Assembly: GCF_016592595.1 (NCBI RefSeq)
Contig: NZ_AP012977.1
Coordinates: 434,001 to 498,000 of the forward strand
Direction of reading: 5' to 3'
From: Abyssogena phaseoliformis symbiont OG214
GTDB lineage: Bacteria; Pseudomonadota; Gammaproteobacteria; PS1; Pseudothioglobaceae
Length of the DNA stretch: 64,000 nt
Of this stretch, positions 1 to 9,566 are shown in pieces. The translations under genes and the position numbers were made by a program. Numbering within the stretch: position 1 is the first letter of the stretch; every line of letters begins with the position of its first letter. Below the pieces are notes generated by a model, which saw only the letters and a program-made list of their open reading frames with translations, was not told where the DNA came from and made no database searches.

Positions 1-527
1 TTAAAGTTAAAACTTTTTGCTGCTTGCATATAAGTGTGGCACATGTTGTTGCCATCGCCAACCCAAGCCACGGTTTTATTGGCAATTGAGCCATTGTGCT
101 CTTGGTAAGTCATTATGTCGGCCAGTAGTTGACAAGGGTGTGACTCATCAGACAGGGCGTTGATAATTGGTACGGAAGAATATTTGGCAAAGGTGTGAAT
201 ATCCTTATGAGAAGAGACGCGCATCATAATGACATCAACCATTGAACTAATCACAATTGCACTGTCAATAATTGGTTCGCCACGACCTAATTGAATGTCT
301 TTATCGGATAAAAATAGAGCGCGGCCACCTAGTTGGGTCATGCCTGCTTCAAAGGAAACGCGTGTGCGTGTGGAGGACTTGTCAAAAATCATAGCCAGTG
401 TTTTGTGCTCTAATGTTTTGTTGATTTCGCCAGATTTATATTGCTTTTTGAGTACAATTGCTTGTTTAATGATTTGAGTTAAATCATGACTTGATAAGTC
501 ATCCAGATTAATAAAGTGTTTTATCAT
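1..527 (-). CDS. argF: Ornithine carbamoyltransferase, 3' part cut by window edge
   Basis: This gene would catalyse carbamoyl phosphate plus ornithine to citrulline in cytoplasmic arginine synthesis. Translating the minus strand from the ATG at 527 gives about 175 residues without a stop. They include the carbamoyl-phosphate-binding SSTRTR motif near residue 57 and HPCQ further on, both hallmarks of the transcarbamoylase family. The family is usually about 300 residues, so the C-terminal 40 percent lies beyond base 1. A GGAGA ribosome site precedes the ATG. It follows argD by 13 bases on the same strand, so the two are probably one operon. Confidence 0.95.
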   Translation of the reverse strand, partial: MIKHFINLDDLSSHDLTQIIKQAIVLKKQYKSGEINKTLEHKTLAMIFDKSSTRTRVSFEAGMTQLGGRALFLSDKDIQLGRGEPIIDSAIVISSMVDVIMMRVSSHKDIHTFAKYSSVPIINALSDESHPCQLLADIMTYQEHNGSIANKTVAWVGDGNNMCHTYMQAAKSFNF

Positions 528-540
528 AGGTATCTCCTGC

Positions 541-1698
541 TTATAAAGCATTGACCAAATCGCTAACTTTATTAATAAGAATATCAGCGTCAAATTTGTC
601 AATAATCAAGGGTGGAAGTAAGCGTATTGATTGCCCAGTGATGTTAATCAAGAGTTGATTGTCTAATGCTTTTTGCAAAAGTGTAGAACAGTCTTGGTTT
701 AGTTCAATGGCAATCATTAGACCTTTCGATCGAATTTCAAGTACTTTGTCTGAATCTTTAAGTTTGTTCTTAAAGCCTGATGTAATATATTCGCCCATCA
801 TTAAAACATTATCTAAAATGTTGTCTTTTTCAATAACATCTAATACGGTTAATGCCGTTTTGCAAACCAATGGATTGCCGCCAAAAGTAGAGCCATGTGT
901 GCCAGGCGTGAGTAATTTTGAAGCCTTGCCTTTTGCAAGACAAGCGCCGATTGGCACGCCATTACCAAGCCCTTTTGCTAAAGTGAGTAAATCTGGCGTT
1001 ATGTTATTATAAAAATGTGCAAATAGCTTGCCAGTACGACCTATGCCTGTTTGTACTTCGTCAAGAATTAACAGCCAATTGTTATTATTACAAATTTCTT
1101 GAACCTGGTTTAAATAAAACTCGTCTGGAATAACAATGCCACTCTCACCTTGGATGGGTTCAAGCATAACTGCAACAATTCTATTGTTATTTTCATGGGC
1201 TTTAATGGCGTTAATATCATTAAAGTCAATATGAATAAACTCGCTAACTAGTGGTGTAAAACCTGCTTGCACTTTAGGATTTCCAGTGGCTGATAGTGTT
1301 GCCATGGTACGTCCATGAAAGCTTTGATTAAATGTAAGTATGGTTGGATTGCTAATGTTTTGGGAATGACCATGTAAACGTGCAATTTTAATGGCTGCTT
1401 CATTGGCTTCAGCGCCAGAGTTGGCAAAAAAAGCGGTGTCCATATTAGACAATTGGCATAATTTTTCAGCTAAGTCTTCTTGATGTTGAATGTGATACCA
1501 ATTACTAGTATGTAGTAAATTAGCAGCTTGTGTTTGAATTGCTTTCGTAATATTTTGATGGCAATGACCAAGACCAACAACACCAACACCGCAAAGCGCA
1601 TCTAGGTATTGCCTACCTTTGTCATCTATCAGGTAGCAACCCCTGCCTTTAACAAAGGTAACTTCAAGTGGTGCATAGTTTGACATTAAATAGGACAT
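541..1698 (-). CDS. argD: Acetylornithine aminotransferase
   Basis: This is a 385-residue class III PLP-dependent aminotransferase. It converts N-acetylglutamate semialdehyde to N-acetylornithine and may also act in the lysine pathway. Visible marks are [12 protein letters not shown] for phosphate binding, LDEVQTG with the cofactor-contacting Asp, and the Schiff-base lysine in LAKGLGNG. Length matches the family. The start may be the ATG at 1698 or a second ATG four codons in; neither has a strong ribosome site. It lies directly upstream of argF, which supports an arginine role over a GABA or ornithine aminotransferase role. Confidence 0.93.
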   Translation of the reverse strand: MSYLMSNYAPLEVTFVKGRGCYLIDDKGRQYLDALCGVGVVGLGHCHQNITKAIQTQAANLLHTSNWYHIQHQEDLAEKLCQLSNMDTAFFANSGAEANEAAIKIARLHGHSQNISNPTILTFNQSFHGRTMATLSATGNPKVQAGFTPLVSEFIHIDFNDINAIKAHENNNRIVAVMLEPIQGESGIVIPDEFYLNQVQEICNNNNWLLILDEVQTGIGRTGKLFAHFYNNITPDLLTLAKGLGNGVPIGACLAKGKASKLLTPGTHGSTFGGNPLVCKTALTVLDVIEKDNILDNVLMMGEYITSGFKNKLKDSDKVLEIRSKGLMIAIELNQDCSTLLQKALDNQLLINITGQSIRLLPPLIIDKFDADILINKVSDLVNAL

Positions 1699-1720
1699 TG
1701 TGTTTATCTCTCAGAAGCAA

Positions 1721-1741
1721 AAAGCCCCATTTTGGGGCTTT
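1721..1741 (-). terminator. Rho-independent terminator after the 67-residue gene
   Basis: The inverted repeat AAGCCCC/GGGGCTT has a short loop and is followed on the minus strand by a run of T. It would end transcription of the gene at 1761-1964 and separate it from argD. Confidence 0.8.
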
Positions 1742-1760
1742 TATTACCAATCAGAAGTTA

Positions 1761-1964
1761 TTATGACTGGTAGGTTAATGGTGGTGCCATTTCATCGTTG
1801 ATTTCATCTAATTCTTTTTTGTAGCCTTCATAAAAAGAACCTGCCGGTGGATTAATCCATTCTTCATAAGAAAAGCCATTGGCTTGTGTATGAACTTTGA
1901 ACGTATTTTGTAATGCAATTCTTTTTGCACTTAATTCATTAGAATGTTGATTTGTTGCGTTCAT
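1761..1964 (-). CDS. Small hypothetical protein, 67 residues
   Basis: I do not recognise this family. The protein is hydrophilic, with no membrane segment or signal peptide, and has a charged C-terminal half containing YKKELDEINDE that is probably helical. The ATG at 1964 has a nearby AGGAGA ribosome site, and a good terminator lies just beyond the stop. These gene-like flanks support a real gene with its own transcript, divergent from hpf. No function is proposed. Confidence 0.6.
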   Translation of the reverse strand: MNATNQHSNELSAKRIALQNTFKVHTQANGFSYEEWINPPAGSFYEGYKKELDEINDEMAPPLTYQS

Positions 1965-2123
1965 TTAATCTCCTAAATATTTAAGTTTGTAAAACCGCCA
2001 TTATATACATTAAATAAGATTTAAAGGGATTTTATTTGCTTTAAACATGCATAAATACCTTACAATTTAGCCAAAGTTATGCTCTAATATAAGTGATTTT
2101 TCAATAACATTTAAGGAGTGTAT

Positions 2124-2420
2124 ATGCAGTTAAATATTTCTGGTCATCATCTTGATATTACCAAGGCAATTAAACAACATTCGCTTGCAAAATTATCCAA
2201 AATAAAGCATCATTTTGATCAAGTAATTAATATCAACATGATTTTAGAAGTTGAAAAAGATGTACAAAAAGCTGAGGCAACAATCCATGTTAGTGGTGCA
2301 GATTTATTTGCAAAAGCAGAAAGTAGCGATATGTACAACTCTATTGATCAAATGGTTAATAAGTTAGATGCTCAAATTAGAAAACATAAAGAAAAATTAA
2401 ACGATCATAGAAAAAACTAA
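2124..2420 (+). CDS. hpf: Ribosome hibernation-promoting factor, short form
   Basis: This 98-residue protein belongs to the HPF/RaiA family, which binds the 30S decoding region and inactivates ribosomes in slow growth. The opening residues MQLNISGHHLDIT and the basic C-terminal helix with RKHKEKLNDHRKN fit the short form, which lacks the long-HPF dimerisation domain. I chose the ATG at 2124 because AAGGAG sits at 2113-2118; an upstream in-frame GTG would overlap that site. No rpoN or PTS gene is adjacent, unlike in E. coli. Confidence 0.9.
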   Translation: MQLNISGHHLDITKAIKQHSLAKLSKIKHHFDQVININMILEVEKDVQKAEATIHVSGADLFAKAESSDMYNSIDQMVNKLDAQIRKHKEKLNDHRKN

Positions 2421-2477
2421 TAACAATCTGAGCAATATTTAAACATTCATATTGCTCAACAGATAAGAATAACGTTC

Positions 2478-3830
2478 ATGTCAGAAGTTGAAAACACTTC
2501 TTTTAAAGATTGCCTTCAAAGATTAATGACATCTTTGAAGGACTTGAAGTATGAAGAAGCCACCTCCCAACTTGCCGCTTTACATCCGGCTGAAATTGCT
2601 CGTTTATTAGAAAGTGTACCACCTAAAGATAGAACCCAACTTTGGCTAAATATTGATTCTGAAACCCAAGGCGATATTCTTAAAGATTTAAATGAAAACG
2701 TCCAATCTCAATTGTTAAGTAAAATGGATGTTGATGGCGTTGTAAAAGCCACAGAAGGTTTAGATATGGATGATTTGGCTGATATCGTACCTGTATTGCC
2801 TGAATCAGCTTTGCACAATTTGTTATTAACATTGGATTATAAGCATAAAGACCATTTAAAACGAGTTCTGTCTTATCCTGAGGATTCTGCTGGCGGTTTG
2901 ATGAATATTGATATTATTACTGTGCGTAATGATGTAACGGTGCGTACAGTTATTCGTTACTTACGCCTATTAAAAGAAATGCCAATTGATACTGACCAGG
3001 TGTTTGTGGTTGATAGAACCTATCAATATTTGGGCTCTATTTACATTTCTACTTTGTTAACCAATGAGGCTGAGCAAAATATTGACCCGCTTATCAACAA
3101 GGATTTAAAACCCATTTTAGCTATCACTACTGATAATGAGGTCGCTAGCCTTTTCGAGCAGCGTAACTTAATATCCGCCCCTGTCGTTGATGAAAATAAT
3201 CAACTAATTGGCCGTATTACCATTGATGATGTGGTTGATGTTATTCGTGATGAGGCTGAACATTCGGTAATGTCAATGGCGGGTCTGAATGAAGAAGAGG
3301 ATGTATTTGCGCCTGTCATGCAAAGTACTAAACGTCGTAGTATTTGGCTTGGTGTTAATTTGATTACAGTCTTTATCGCTGTCTTTTTTATTGGTCTTTT
3401 TGAAGCAACTTTGCAAGCAAAAATTTCTCTAGCAATTCTGATGCCAGTCGTGGCTTCAATGGGCGGTATTGCTGGTACACAAACGCTTATTTTGGTAACG
3501 CGTGGCATAGCAACAGGCAGGGTAACCACATCTAATCTTAAAGTATTAATGAACAAAGAGGTAACAATCGGCTTTTTAAATGGTATTGTCTGGTCTTTGG
3601 TTATCAGTGTGGCAACTTATGTTTGGTTTGTAGATTTGATGCTAAGTTTAGTGATTGCATTGGCAGTTATTGTTAACCTAATTTTTGCTGCTTTTTCAGG
3701 CGCATTTTTACCTTTACTATTAATTAAATTCAAAATTGACCCAGCACTTGCTGGTGGCGTTATTTTGACAACAATTACTGATGTGATTGGCTTTGTGGCT
3801 TTTTTAGGATTAGCGGCATTAGTTATTTAA
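2478..3830 (+). CDS. mgtE: Magnesium transporter MgtE
   Basis: This 450-residue inner-membrane Mg2+ channel or transporter shows the family order. An N-terminal helical MgtE_N domain (roughly 20-130) contains LHPAEIARLLES. A CBS pair (about 135-260) contains the conserved EDSAGGLM. Five transmembrane segments follow from about 285. The pore segment with MPVVASMGGIAGTQTLIL, which holds the acidic and small residues of the family, is intact. Length matches the family. It starts 58 bases after hpf and could be cotranscribed. Confidence 0.95.
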   Translation: MSEVENTSFKDCLQRLMTSLKDLKYEEATSQLAALHPAEIARLLESVPPKDRTQLWLNIDSETQGDILKDLNENVQSQLLSKMDVDGVVKATEGLDMDDLADIVPVLPESALHNLLLTLDYKHKDHLKRVLSYPEDSAGGLMNIDIITVRNDVTVRTVIRYLRLLKEMPIDTDQVFVVDRTYQYLGSIYISTLLTNEAEQNIDPLINKDLKPILAITTDNEVASLFEQRNLISAPVVDENNQLIGRITIDDVVDVIRDEAEHSVMSMAGLNEEEDVFAPVMQSTKRRSIWLGVNLITVFIAVFFIGLFEATLQAKISLAILMPVVASMGGIAGTQTLILVTRGIATGRVTTSNLKVLMNKEVTIGFLNGIVWSLVISVATYVWFVDLMLSLVIALAVIVNLIFAAFSGAFLPLLLIKFKIDPALAGGVILTTITDVIGFVAFLGLAALVI

Positions 3831-3846
3831 GAGTGGTATGTATTAA

Positions 3847-4055
3847 CTAAAAGTCTTGGATGGAAATATTGTTGTCTTTTAACCAAAGTTTAAATTTTTC
3901 TTGAATTTGATGCTTCTAGCCTGTCTGCTTCCAGCCTAAGCACTAAGTATTAAATACGGTATGGCGGACTAAGCCCCAACCGTTGTCATAATACATAAAG
4001 ATAATTTCGGTAATGCTGAGTTTGAACTTTGGGTGTGGAATAGCAATTAAGTTGT
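3847..4055 (-). pseudogene. 3' remnant of a second phosphomannomutase gene
   Basis: On the minus strand this stretch translates in pieces to the C-terminal end of a phosphomannomutase: DNGWGLVR, then IQEKFKLWLK and a final DF before the stop. These parallel the last 75 residues of the intact gene at 4629-6005, but with frameshifts, a stop and many substitutions. It is a paralogous or duplicated gene end that has decayed. Nothing upstream of it remains. Confidence 0.75.
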
Positions 4056-4065
4056 TCAAAATGGC

Positions 4066-4343
4066 TTAGTGTTTGCTTAAATCTCTTTTACTACGCATTA
4101 TGCGCATAACATAAACTTGGTCTTCTTTGTGTCGATAGAAAATTTGGCAAGGATTAATAACAATTTCTAAATATTGTAAGTCTGCAATCTCTATTGGTTT
4201 TTTGCCTAAGTTAGGGAATAATCCAAGTTGAGCAACTTAGTTGAATATTTTTTTTAACTAATTTTGCTGCTACATCGGGTTTGTCTAAAGCAATACATTC
4301 AATGATTTCGTTAAATTCTAATGGCCCAAATTACTTGAGCCAT
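4066..4343 (-). pseudogene. ParE/RelE-type toxin, frameshifted
   Basis: The minus-strand pieces begin MAQVIW and continue with IIECIALDKPDVAAKLVKK. After a frameshift and an in-frame stop they end with INPCQIFYRHKEDQVYV and RSKRDL. This is the layout of RelE/ParE plasmid-stabilisation toxins, which act on gyrase or on ribosomes. The start codon overlaps the antitoxin stop, the usual coupling of such pairs. At least two disabling changes mean no full toxin can be made. Confidence 0.8.
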
Positions 4344-4584
4344 TTCTGCATTTTTTCTTTAATTTGTTCTTGAGTAAAAATAGAACCCTCCAAAGTATCT
4401 TTTTCCCCTTTGGCAATGCCTTCAAGGATTTGCATGCGATTTTTCATACTTTCGTAACCATTAATATTAATTAAGCTGATGGTTGACTATGTTCAGTGAT
4501 TAGTATTGGTTCTTTTGAATCGTGTAAATCAGCCAATATCTTAGTGGCTTGTCTTTTTAGAGTGTTAACTAACTCCATTCTCAT
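4331..4584 (-). pseudogene. Phd/YefM-type antitoxin, frameshifted
   Basis: Read from the ATG at 4584 it gives a DNA-binding N-terminus containing LADLHDSKEPILITEH, then a stop. Another frame supplies YLININGYESMKNRMQILEG and a C-terminal KEKMQKWLK. Together they form a typical Phd/YefM antitoxin of about 85 residues with one frameshift near the middle. It is coupled to the broken ParE-like toxin downstream. Loss of both partners suggests the addiction module is dead. Confidence 0.8.
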
Positions 4585-4628
4585 GAAGAGACGCTATACT
4601 GATACTTTTCGAATTTTGCAAGTATTTT

Positions 4629-6005
4629 TTAAAAGTCAGTAACAGTAGCAATATCATTACTCTTTAGCCATACTTTGAATTTTTCTTGAATTTCATTTAA
4701 GATTTTTTCATCATTTGCCTCAAAGCGCAATACCAAGCATGGCGTGGTGTTAGAAGGGCGGACTAGCCCCCAGCCGTTATCATAATCTACGCGCACGCCG
4801 TCAATGGTGGTGATTTTTGCATTAGGGAAATCAATATTTTTAGCCAATTTATTCATAGCATCAAATTGTTGACCTTGTTTTTCAAAGTGAATGTTAATTT
4901 CAGGTGTGTTAATGCTGTTTGGCAAGTCATCGAATATTTGCGCACAAGTTTTATTAGTTTTTGATAAGATTTCTAGTAGGCGCGAGCCTGTATATAAAGC
5001 ATCATCAAACCCATACCAGCGTTCTTTAAAAAAGACATGTCCACTCATTTCGCCACCAAGTGCTGCGCCAGTTTCTTTTAATTTGGCTTTAATAAAACTA
5101 TGACCTGTGCGTGACATAATGGCTTCGCCACCATGCTGAACAATATCTTTGGGTAGTAGTGATGAGCACTTAACATCAAAAACAATTTTAGCACCTTGAT
5201 TGCGTTTGAGAATGTCTCTTGAGTACAGTATCATTTGTCTATCAGCCCAAATTACGTTACCTTTATTGTCAATTAAACCTAGTCGGTCGCCATCACCATC
5301 AAAGGCAAAACCCATGTCTGCACCTGTACTTTTAACTTCTTTGATAAGATCTTCAAGGTTGTGAAGTTTAGAAGGGTCAGGGTGATGATTGGGGAAATTG
5401 CCATCAACTAAGCAAAATAATTTTGTTACTTTAGCGCCTAGTTGCTCAAATAGTTTTGGTGCAATGTTACCTGCAACACCGTTGCCTGCATCAACAACAA
5501 TATGAAGTGGCTTGTCTAATTTAACATCACGAGTGATGCACTCAATATAATCTTGTTCAATATCCACCTTGGTTGAAGTGCCATGACCTGAAGAGAAATC
5601 ACCAATCTGAATGCGCCGATAAAGTGCCTGAATACGCTCACCCGAGAGTGTCTCACCTGCAATCATGATTTTAAAGCCATTATATTCTGGCGGATTATGC
5701 GAGCCAGTAATCATCACACCTGAAGTGCTGGCTTTAGTATGCGTTGCAAAATAGACCAAAGGGGTTGGCACCATACCAATATCTACAATATGACAACCGC
5801 TTTCTTGAAGACCTGCTTTTAAAGCTTGCATCAAATCCACGCCACTTAGACGACCATCACGACCAACAACAACACTACGCTCGCCTTTGGCAATGGATTC
5901 ACTACCAATTGCCAAACCGATAAGTTTGACATTTTCAGGGGTTAAATCTTGCTTAACAATGCCACGAATGTCATAAGCTTTAAATATTGATTGCGAAATA
6001 CTCAT
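4629..6005 (-). CDS. Phosphomannomutase / phosphoglucomutase
   Basis: This 458-residue alpha-D-phosphohexomutase interconverts the 1- and 6-phosphates of mannose or glucose for nucleotide-sugar and envelope synthesis. The phosphoserine loop TGSHNPPEYNG places the catalytic Ser at residue 102. The metal loop DGDGDR lies near 236, the sugar loop GEMSGH further on, and a C-terminal phosphate-binding domain has RPSNTTPCLVLRFEA. The family is AlgC/ManB-like; sequence alone does not settle substrate preference. The gene is intact although a decayed copy of its 3' end lies downstream. Confidence 0.92.
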   Translation of the reverse strand: MSISQSIFKAYDIRGIVKQDLTPENVKLIGLAIGSESIAKGERSVVVGRDGRLSGVDLMQALKAGLQESGCHIVDIGMVPTPLVYFATHTKASTSGVMITGSHNPPEYNGFKIMIAGETLSGERIQALYRRIQIGDFSSGHGTSTKVDIEQDYIECITRDVKLDKPLHIVVDAGNGVAGNIAPKLFEQLGAKVTKLFCLVDGNFPNHHPDPSKLHNLEDLIKEVKSTGADMGFAFDGDGDRLGLIDNKGNVIWADRQMILYSRDILKRNQGAKIVFDVKCSSLLPKDIVQHGGEAIMSRTGHSFIKAKLKETGAALGGEMSGHVFFKERWYGFDDALYTGSRLLEILSKTNKTCAQIFDDLPNSINTPEINIHFEKQGQQFDAMNKLAKNIDFPNAKITTIDGVRVDYDNGWGLVRPSNTTPCLVLRFEANDEKILNEIQEKFKVWLKSNDIATVTDF

Positions 6006-6063
6006 GATTTGATAAAATAACGTAAAGTAAAAAAGACTTATTTTAAATACAAAGGTTAATTAA

Positions 6064-6441
6064 GTGAAAGAACAGTTTGAAGTTATTGAAATTGATAATG
6101 AAATGATGACACTTAAAGCTAATCAAACAGGTGGTTGTCATAGTTGTGAAGCGAGTAGTGGCTGTGGTACAGGTATATTGGCTAATTATTTTAATCATTA
6201 TTCTGTTTTTAACAAGCCATATCAAAGTGGTGTATCGGTGGGTGATTTTGTGACGTTAGAAATTTCCTCAAGTGAATTATTTTTGCGTGCATTTACGCTT
6301 TATATTGCCCCAATATTGGCCTTATTTTTAGGCGGTGCTATTGGTGTGGCGCTTTTTCCTCAACAAGAGTTTTGGCATATTTTGTTTTCAGGTATTGGTT
6401 TTATTGCAGCGTTATTTAGTTGTCGATGGTTTTTTAAATAA
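6064..6441 (+). CDS. rseC: RseC/MucC-family membrane protein
   Basis: The 125-residue protein has a soluble N-terminus with a cysteine cluster (GGCHSCEASSGC, residues about 28-39), then two transmembrane segments at about 78-100 and 103-123. This is the RseC architecture, linked in other bacteria to sigma-E control and to the Rnf-type SoxR-reducing system. The start is a GTG at 6064; no in-frame ATG lies near it. It is divergent from the phosphomannomutase gene. No rpoE, rseA or rnf genes are in the window, so its partner here is unknown. Confidence 0.8.
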   Translation: MKEQFEVIEIDNEMMTLKANQTGGCHSCEASSGCGTGILANYFNHYSVFNKPYQSGVSVGDFVTLEISSSELFLRAFTLYIAPILALFLGGAIGVALFPQQEFWHILFSGIGFIAALFSCRWFFK

Positions 6442-6534
6442 AGATTTTTACGGCTATTTTCTTTTTATAAAAATGCTTATGTTTCGTTAATTTATGGATA
6501 ATTAGGCCATTTATTTAATATAAATTCTTAAATT

Positions 6535-9186
6535 ATGCCAGGTCAAGACATCGATCCTTTAGAAACCCAAGAATGGTTAGAAGCTTTTAAATCTGTTGCT
6601 CGCGTTGAAGGTGATGATCGTGCTAAGTTTTTATTAAATCAACTCATGGATATGGCGCACCATGAAGGTATGGATTTGCCAACGGGTGTTAATACCTCTT
6701 ATCTCAACAGTATTGCTAAGGAAAAGGAAGTAGCGACAGATATTAACGCAGATATTGAAGAAAGAATTTCAGCTATTATTCGTTGGAATGCAATGGTAAT
6801 GGTTGTGAAGGCCAATCAATTGCCATATGATTTAGGTGGGCATATCGCTTCATTTGCATCAAGTGCAACTTTGTATGAAGTTGGTTTTAATCATTTTTAT
6901 CGCGGTCCTGACGCTGACCAAGGTGCAGATTTAATTTTCTTCCAAGGGCACATTTCGCCAGGTATTTATTCTCGTGCCTATTTGGAGGGTCGCTTAACTG
7001 AAGCACAAATGTTGAAGTTTCGTCAAGAGGTTGGAGGGGGGGGCTTGTCTTCTTATCCACACCCATGGCTAATGCCAGATTTTTGGCAGTTCCCAACAGT
7101 GTCAATGGGTCTAGGACCAATTATGGCAATTTACCAAGCACGGTTTATGAAATATCTTCATCATCGTGAAATTAAACAAACTGACAAACGCACTGTTTGG
7201 GCGTACTTAGGTGATGGCGAGACTGATGAGCCAGAATCATTGGGCGCTATTTCAATGGCAGGGCGTGAAAAGTTAGACAATCTTATTTTTGTTATTAATT
7301 GCAATCTTCAGCGTCTTGATGGGCCTGTGCGTGGTAATGGCAAAATCATTCAAGAGTTGGAAGGCATGTTCCATGGTGCAGGTTGGTATGTGATTAAGGT
7401 TATTTGGGGCGGCAAGTGGGATGCATTATTTGCTAAAGATACTCAAGGACTCTTAAAAAAACGCATGGAAGAAGTTGTGGATGGCGAATATCAGGCTTAT
7501 AAAGCCAAAGATGGCGCTTATGTGCGTAAACATTTTTTTGGCAAGTATCCTGAATTATTAGCCATGGTCGAACACATGAGTGATGATGAAATTTACCATC
7601 TTAATCGTGGTGGTCATGATCCTTACAAGGTCTTTCAGGCTTATCATGCAGCTAAAGCGTGCCGTGATAAGCCAACAGTTATTTTAGCTAAAACTGTTAA
7701 AGGTTATGGTATGGGTGAAGCAGGAGAAGGTCAAAATACTACGCACTCGCAAAAAAAGTTAGGGCTTGAACAAGTTGAAATTTTTGCCAAACGTTTTGAT
7801 GTGTCAGTCACTGAAGAAGATGTTAAGGCTTTAAATTTTTACAAGCCAGCACCTGATAGTGAAGAAATGGTTTATATGTGTGCTAGACGTGAAAAACTGG
7901 GCGGCTCGTTACCAGTACGCGCATTTAATTTAGAACAAATAAAAATACCTGAGTTGAGTGTGTTTGAAGCACTACTAAAATCCAGTGGTGATCGTGAAAT
8001 GTCAACCACAATGGTACTTAATCGAGTGATGACGTTACTGGTTCGAGATAAGCAATTAGGCCCTAAAATTGTGCCCATTATCCCTGATGAAGCACGCACT
8101 TTTGGCATGGAAGGCCTGTTTAGACAATTGGGTATTTACTCTGCTTCTGGGCAACTTTATCAGCCTGAAGATTCAGACAAGGTCATGTGGTACAAGGAAG
8201 ATAAAAAAGGCCAAGTGTTGCAAGAGGGTATCAATGAAGCTGGTGCAATTTCTGATTGGATTGCAGCTGCCACGGCTTATGCAACGCATAATACCACCAT
8301 GATTCCGTTTTATATCTATTACTCAAAATTCGGCTTTCAGCGTGTAGGAGATTTGGCTTGGGCGGCAGGAGATATGCAAGCTAAAGGCTTTTTAATCGGC
8401 GGTACAGCAGGGCGTACCACACTTAACGGTGAAGGTTTGCAGCATCAAGATGGTGATTCTCAATTGGTGGCAAATACAATTCCAAATTGCGTATCTTATG
8501 ATCCAACTTATGGCTACGAATTGACGGTCATTATTCGCTCTGGACTTTATAGAATGTATGAAAAGCATGAGAATATTTTCTATTATATCACCACAATGAA
8601 TGAGTTATACACCCATCCAGAAATGCCAAAAAATTCTGAAGAGGGTATTATTAAAGGCATGTATAAACTAAATGTTATTGGTAATAGTACAACACAAGTG
8701 CAGTTAATGGGCTCTGGAACTATTTTAAGAGAAGTGGAAAAAGCCGCGCAGATGTTGGCTGATGATTGGGATGTGAAATCCAGTATTTGGTCAGTGACAA
8801 GTTTTAACGAATTAACACGTGAAGCACAAGCCATTGATAGAGTAAATCGTTTTAATACGACTGGTATTGCACAAGTGCCTTACATTACAAAATGTTTAGA
8901 AAATGCCAAAGGTCCAGTCATTGTGGCAACTGACTACATGCGCAATTTTGCCGAGCAAGTGCGTAAGTATGTGCCTAATCGATACGAAGTATTAGGCACA
9001 GATGGCTTTGGGCGTTCTGATTCAAGAGCTGCACTTAGAGAATTCTTTGAAGTTGATGCTAGATATGTAACGATAGCGGCATTAAAAGCACTTGCAGATG
9101 AAGGTGAAATTGAAATTTCAATTGTTACAAAAGCAATTAAAAAATATAAGCTTAATATTAGCAAACCTAATCCAATGACGGTATAA
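6535..9186 (+). CDS. aceE: Pyruvate dehydrogenase E1 component
   Basis: This 883-residue homodimeric-type E1 decarboxylates pyruvate with thiamine diphosphate and passes the acetyl group to E2 lipoate. The ThDP/Mg motif GDGETDEPES, ending in a family-typical NLQRLDGPV region, lies around residues 229-265. The transketolase-like central domain has DGDSQL and the C-terminal domain is complete. Length matches AceE of Gammaproteobacteria. aceF and lpd do not follow, so E2 and E3 must be elsewhere. No strong ribosome site precedes the ATG. Confidence 0.97.
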   Translation: MPGQDIDPLETQEWLEAFKSVARVEGDDRAKFLLNQLMDMAHHEGMDLPTGVNTSYLNSIAKEKEVATDINADIEERISAIIRWNAMVMVVKANQLPYDLGGHIASFASSATLYEVGFNHFYRGPDADQGADLIFFQGHISPGIYSRAYLEGRLTEAQMLKFRQEVGGGGLSSYPHPWLMPDFWQFPTVSMGLGPIMAIYQARFMKYLHHREIKQTDKRTVWAYLGDGETDEPESLGAISMAGREKLDNLIFVINCNLQRLDGPVRGNGKIIQELEGMFHGAGWYVIKVIWGGKWDALFAKDTQGLLKKRMEEVVDGEYQAYKAKDGAYVRKHFFGKYPELLAMVEHMSDDEIYHLNRGGHDPYKVFQAYHAAKACRDKPTVILAKTVKGYGMGEAGEGQNTTHSQKKLGLEQVEIFAKRFDVSVTEEDVKALNFYKPAPDSEEMVYMCARREKLGGSLPVRAFNLEQIKIPELSVFEALLKSSGDREMSTTMVLNRVMTLLVRDKQLGPKIVPIIPDEARTFGMEGLFRQLGIYSASGQLYQPEDSDKVMWYKEDKKGQVLQEGINEAGAISDWIAAATAYATHNTTMIPFYIYYSKFGFQRVGDLAWAAGDMQAKGFLIGGTAGRTTLNGEGLQHQDGDSQLVANTIPNCVSYDPTYGYELTVIIRSGLYRMYEKHENIFYYITTMNELYTHPEMPKNSEEGIIKGMYKLNVIGNSTTQVQLMGSGTILREVEKAAQMLADDWDVKSSIWSVTSFNELTREAQAIDRVNRFNTTGIAQVPYITKCLENAKGPVIVATDYMRNFAEQVRKYVPNRYEVLGTDGFGRSDSRAALREFFEVDARYVTIAALKALADEGEIEISIVTKAIKKYKLNISKPNPMTV

Positions 9187-9269
9187 GTTTTAAATTAGGA
9201 CAGGAGAAAAAGCATGACTTAAGAGGGAGGAGAGAGGCGTACTTAAGAGAATTAAAATCAGGTGCAATC

Positions 9270-9566
9270 ATGAAATTTGAAGACTTAATGACGCTAATTA
9301 ATGATCATTATGATTACACACCAACTGCGTTTACCAATGGTGAATTAGAAAATACGATTGATGAAAATCAAGGCAGTGCTAAGCTGTTCTGCTTTGCTGC
9401 CATTCATCAATTAACACCACTAGAAACGCTACATTGTTTTGGTCAACACTATCAAGAAGTACTTAGCACTCCGAATGGTCACTTACATAGCAATATTCGT
9501 AACTTTATTACTTATGGCTGGAATATAAGATTGACTTTTGATTCTCCTGTGCTGAATCGCAAATAG
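9270..9566 (+). CDS. HopJ-type family protein, 5' end disturbed
   Basis: The protein has the conserved HopJ-family core: HYDYTPTAFTNG, then GSAKLFCFA, then LETLHCFGQHY and NIRNF. Despite the effector-derived name, the family is widespread in free-living bacteria and its role is unknown. The same reading frame continues upstream through LRELKSGAI, which looks like lost N-terminus. A good site (AGGAGA, then ATG at 9214) lies in another frame and stops after two codons. I therefore suspect a frameshift near 9219 and a shortened product. Confidence 0.65.
   Translation: MKFEDLMTLINDHYDYTPTAFTNGELENTIDENQGSAKLFCFAAIHQLTPLETLHCFGQHYQEVLSTPNGHLHSNIRNFITYGWNIRLTFDSPVLNRK

Noticed and set aside
295..477. 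Plus-strand reading frame over argF
   Set aside because: It is a shadow of the argF coding sequence, with no ribosome site and no family resemblance.
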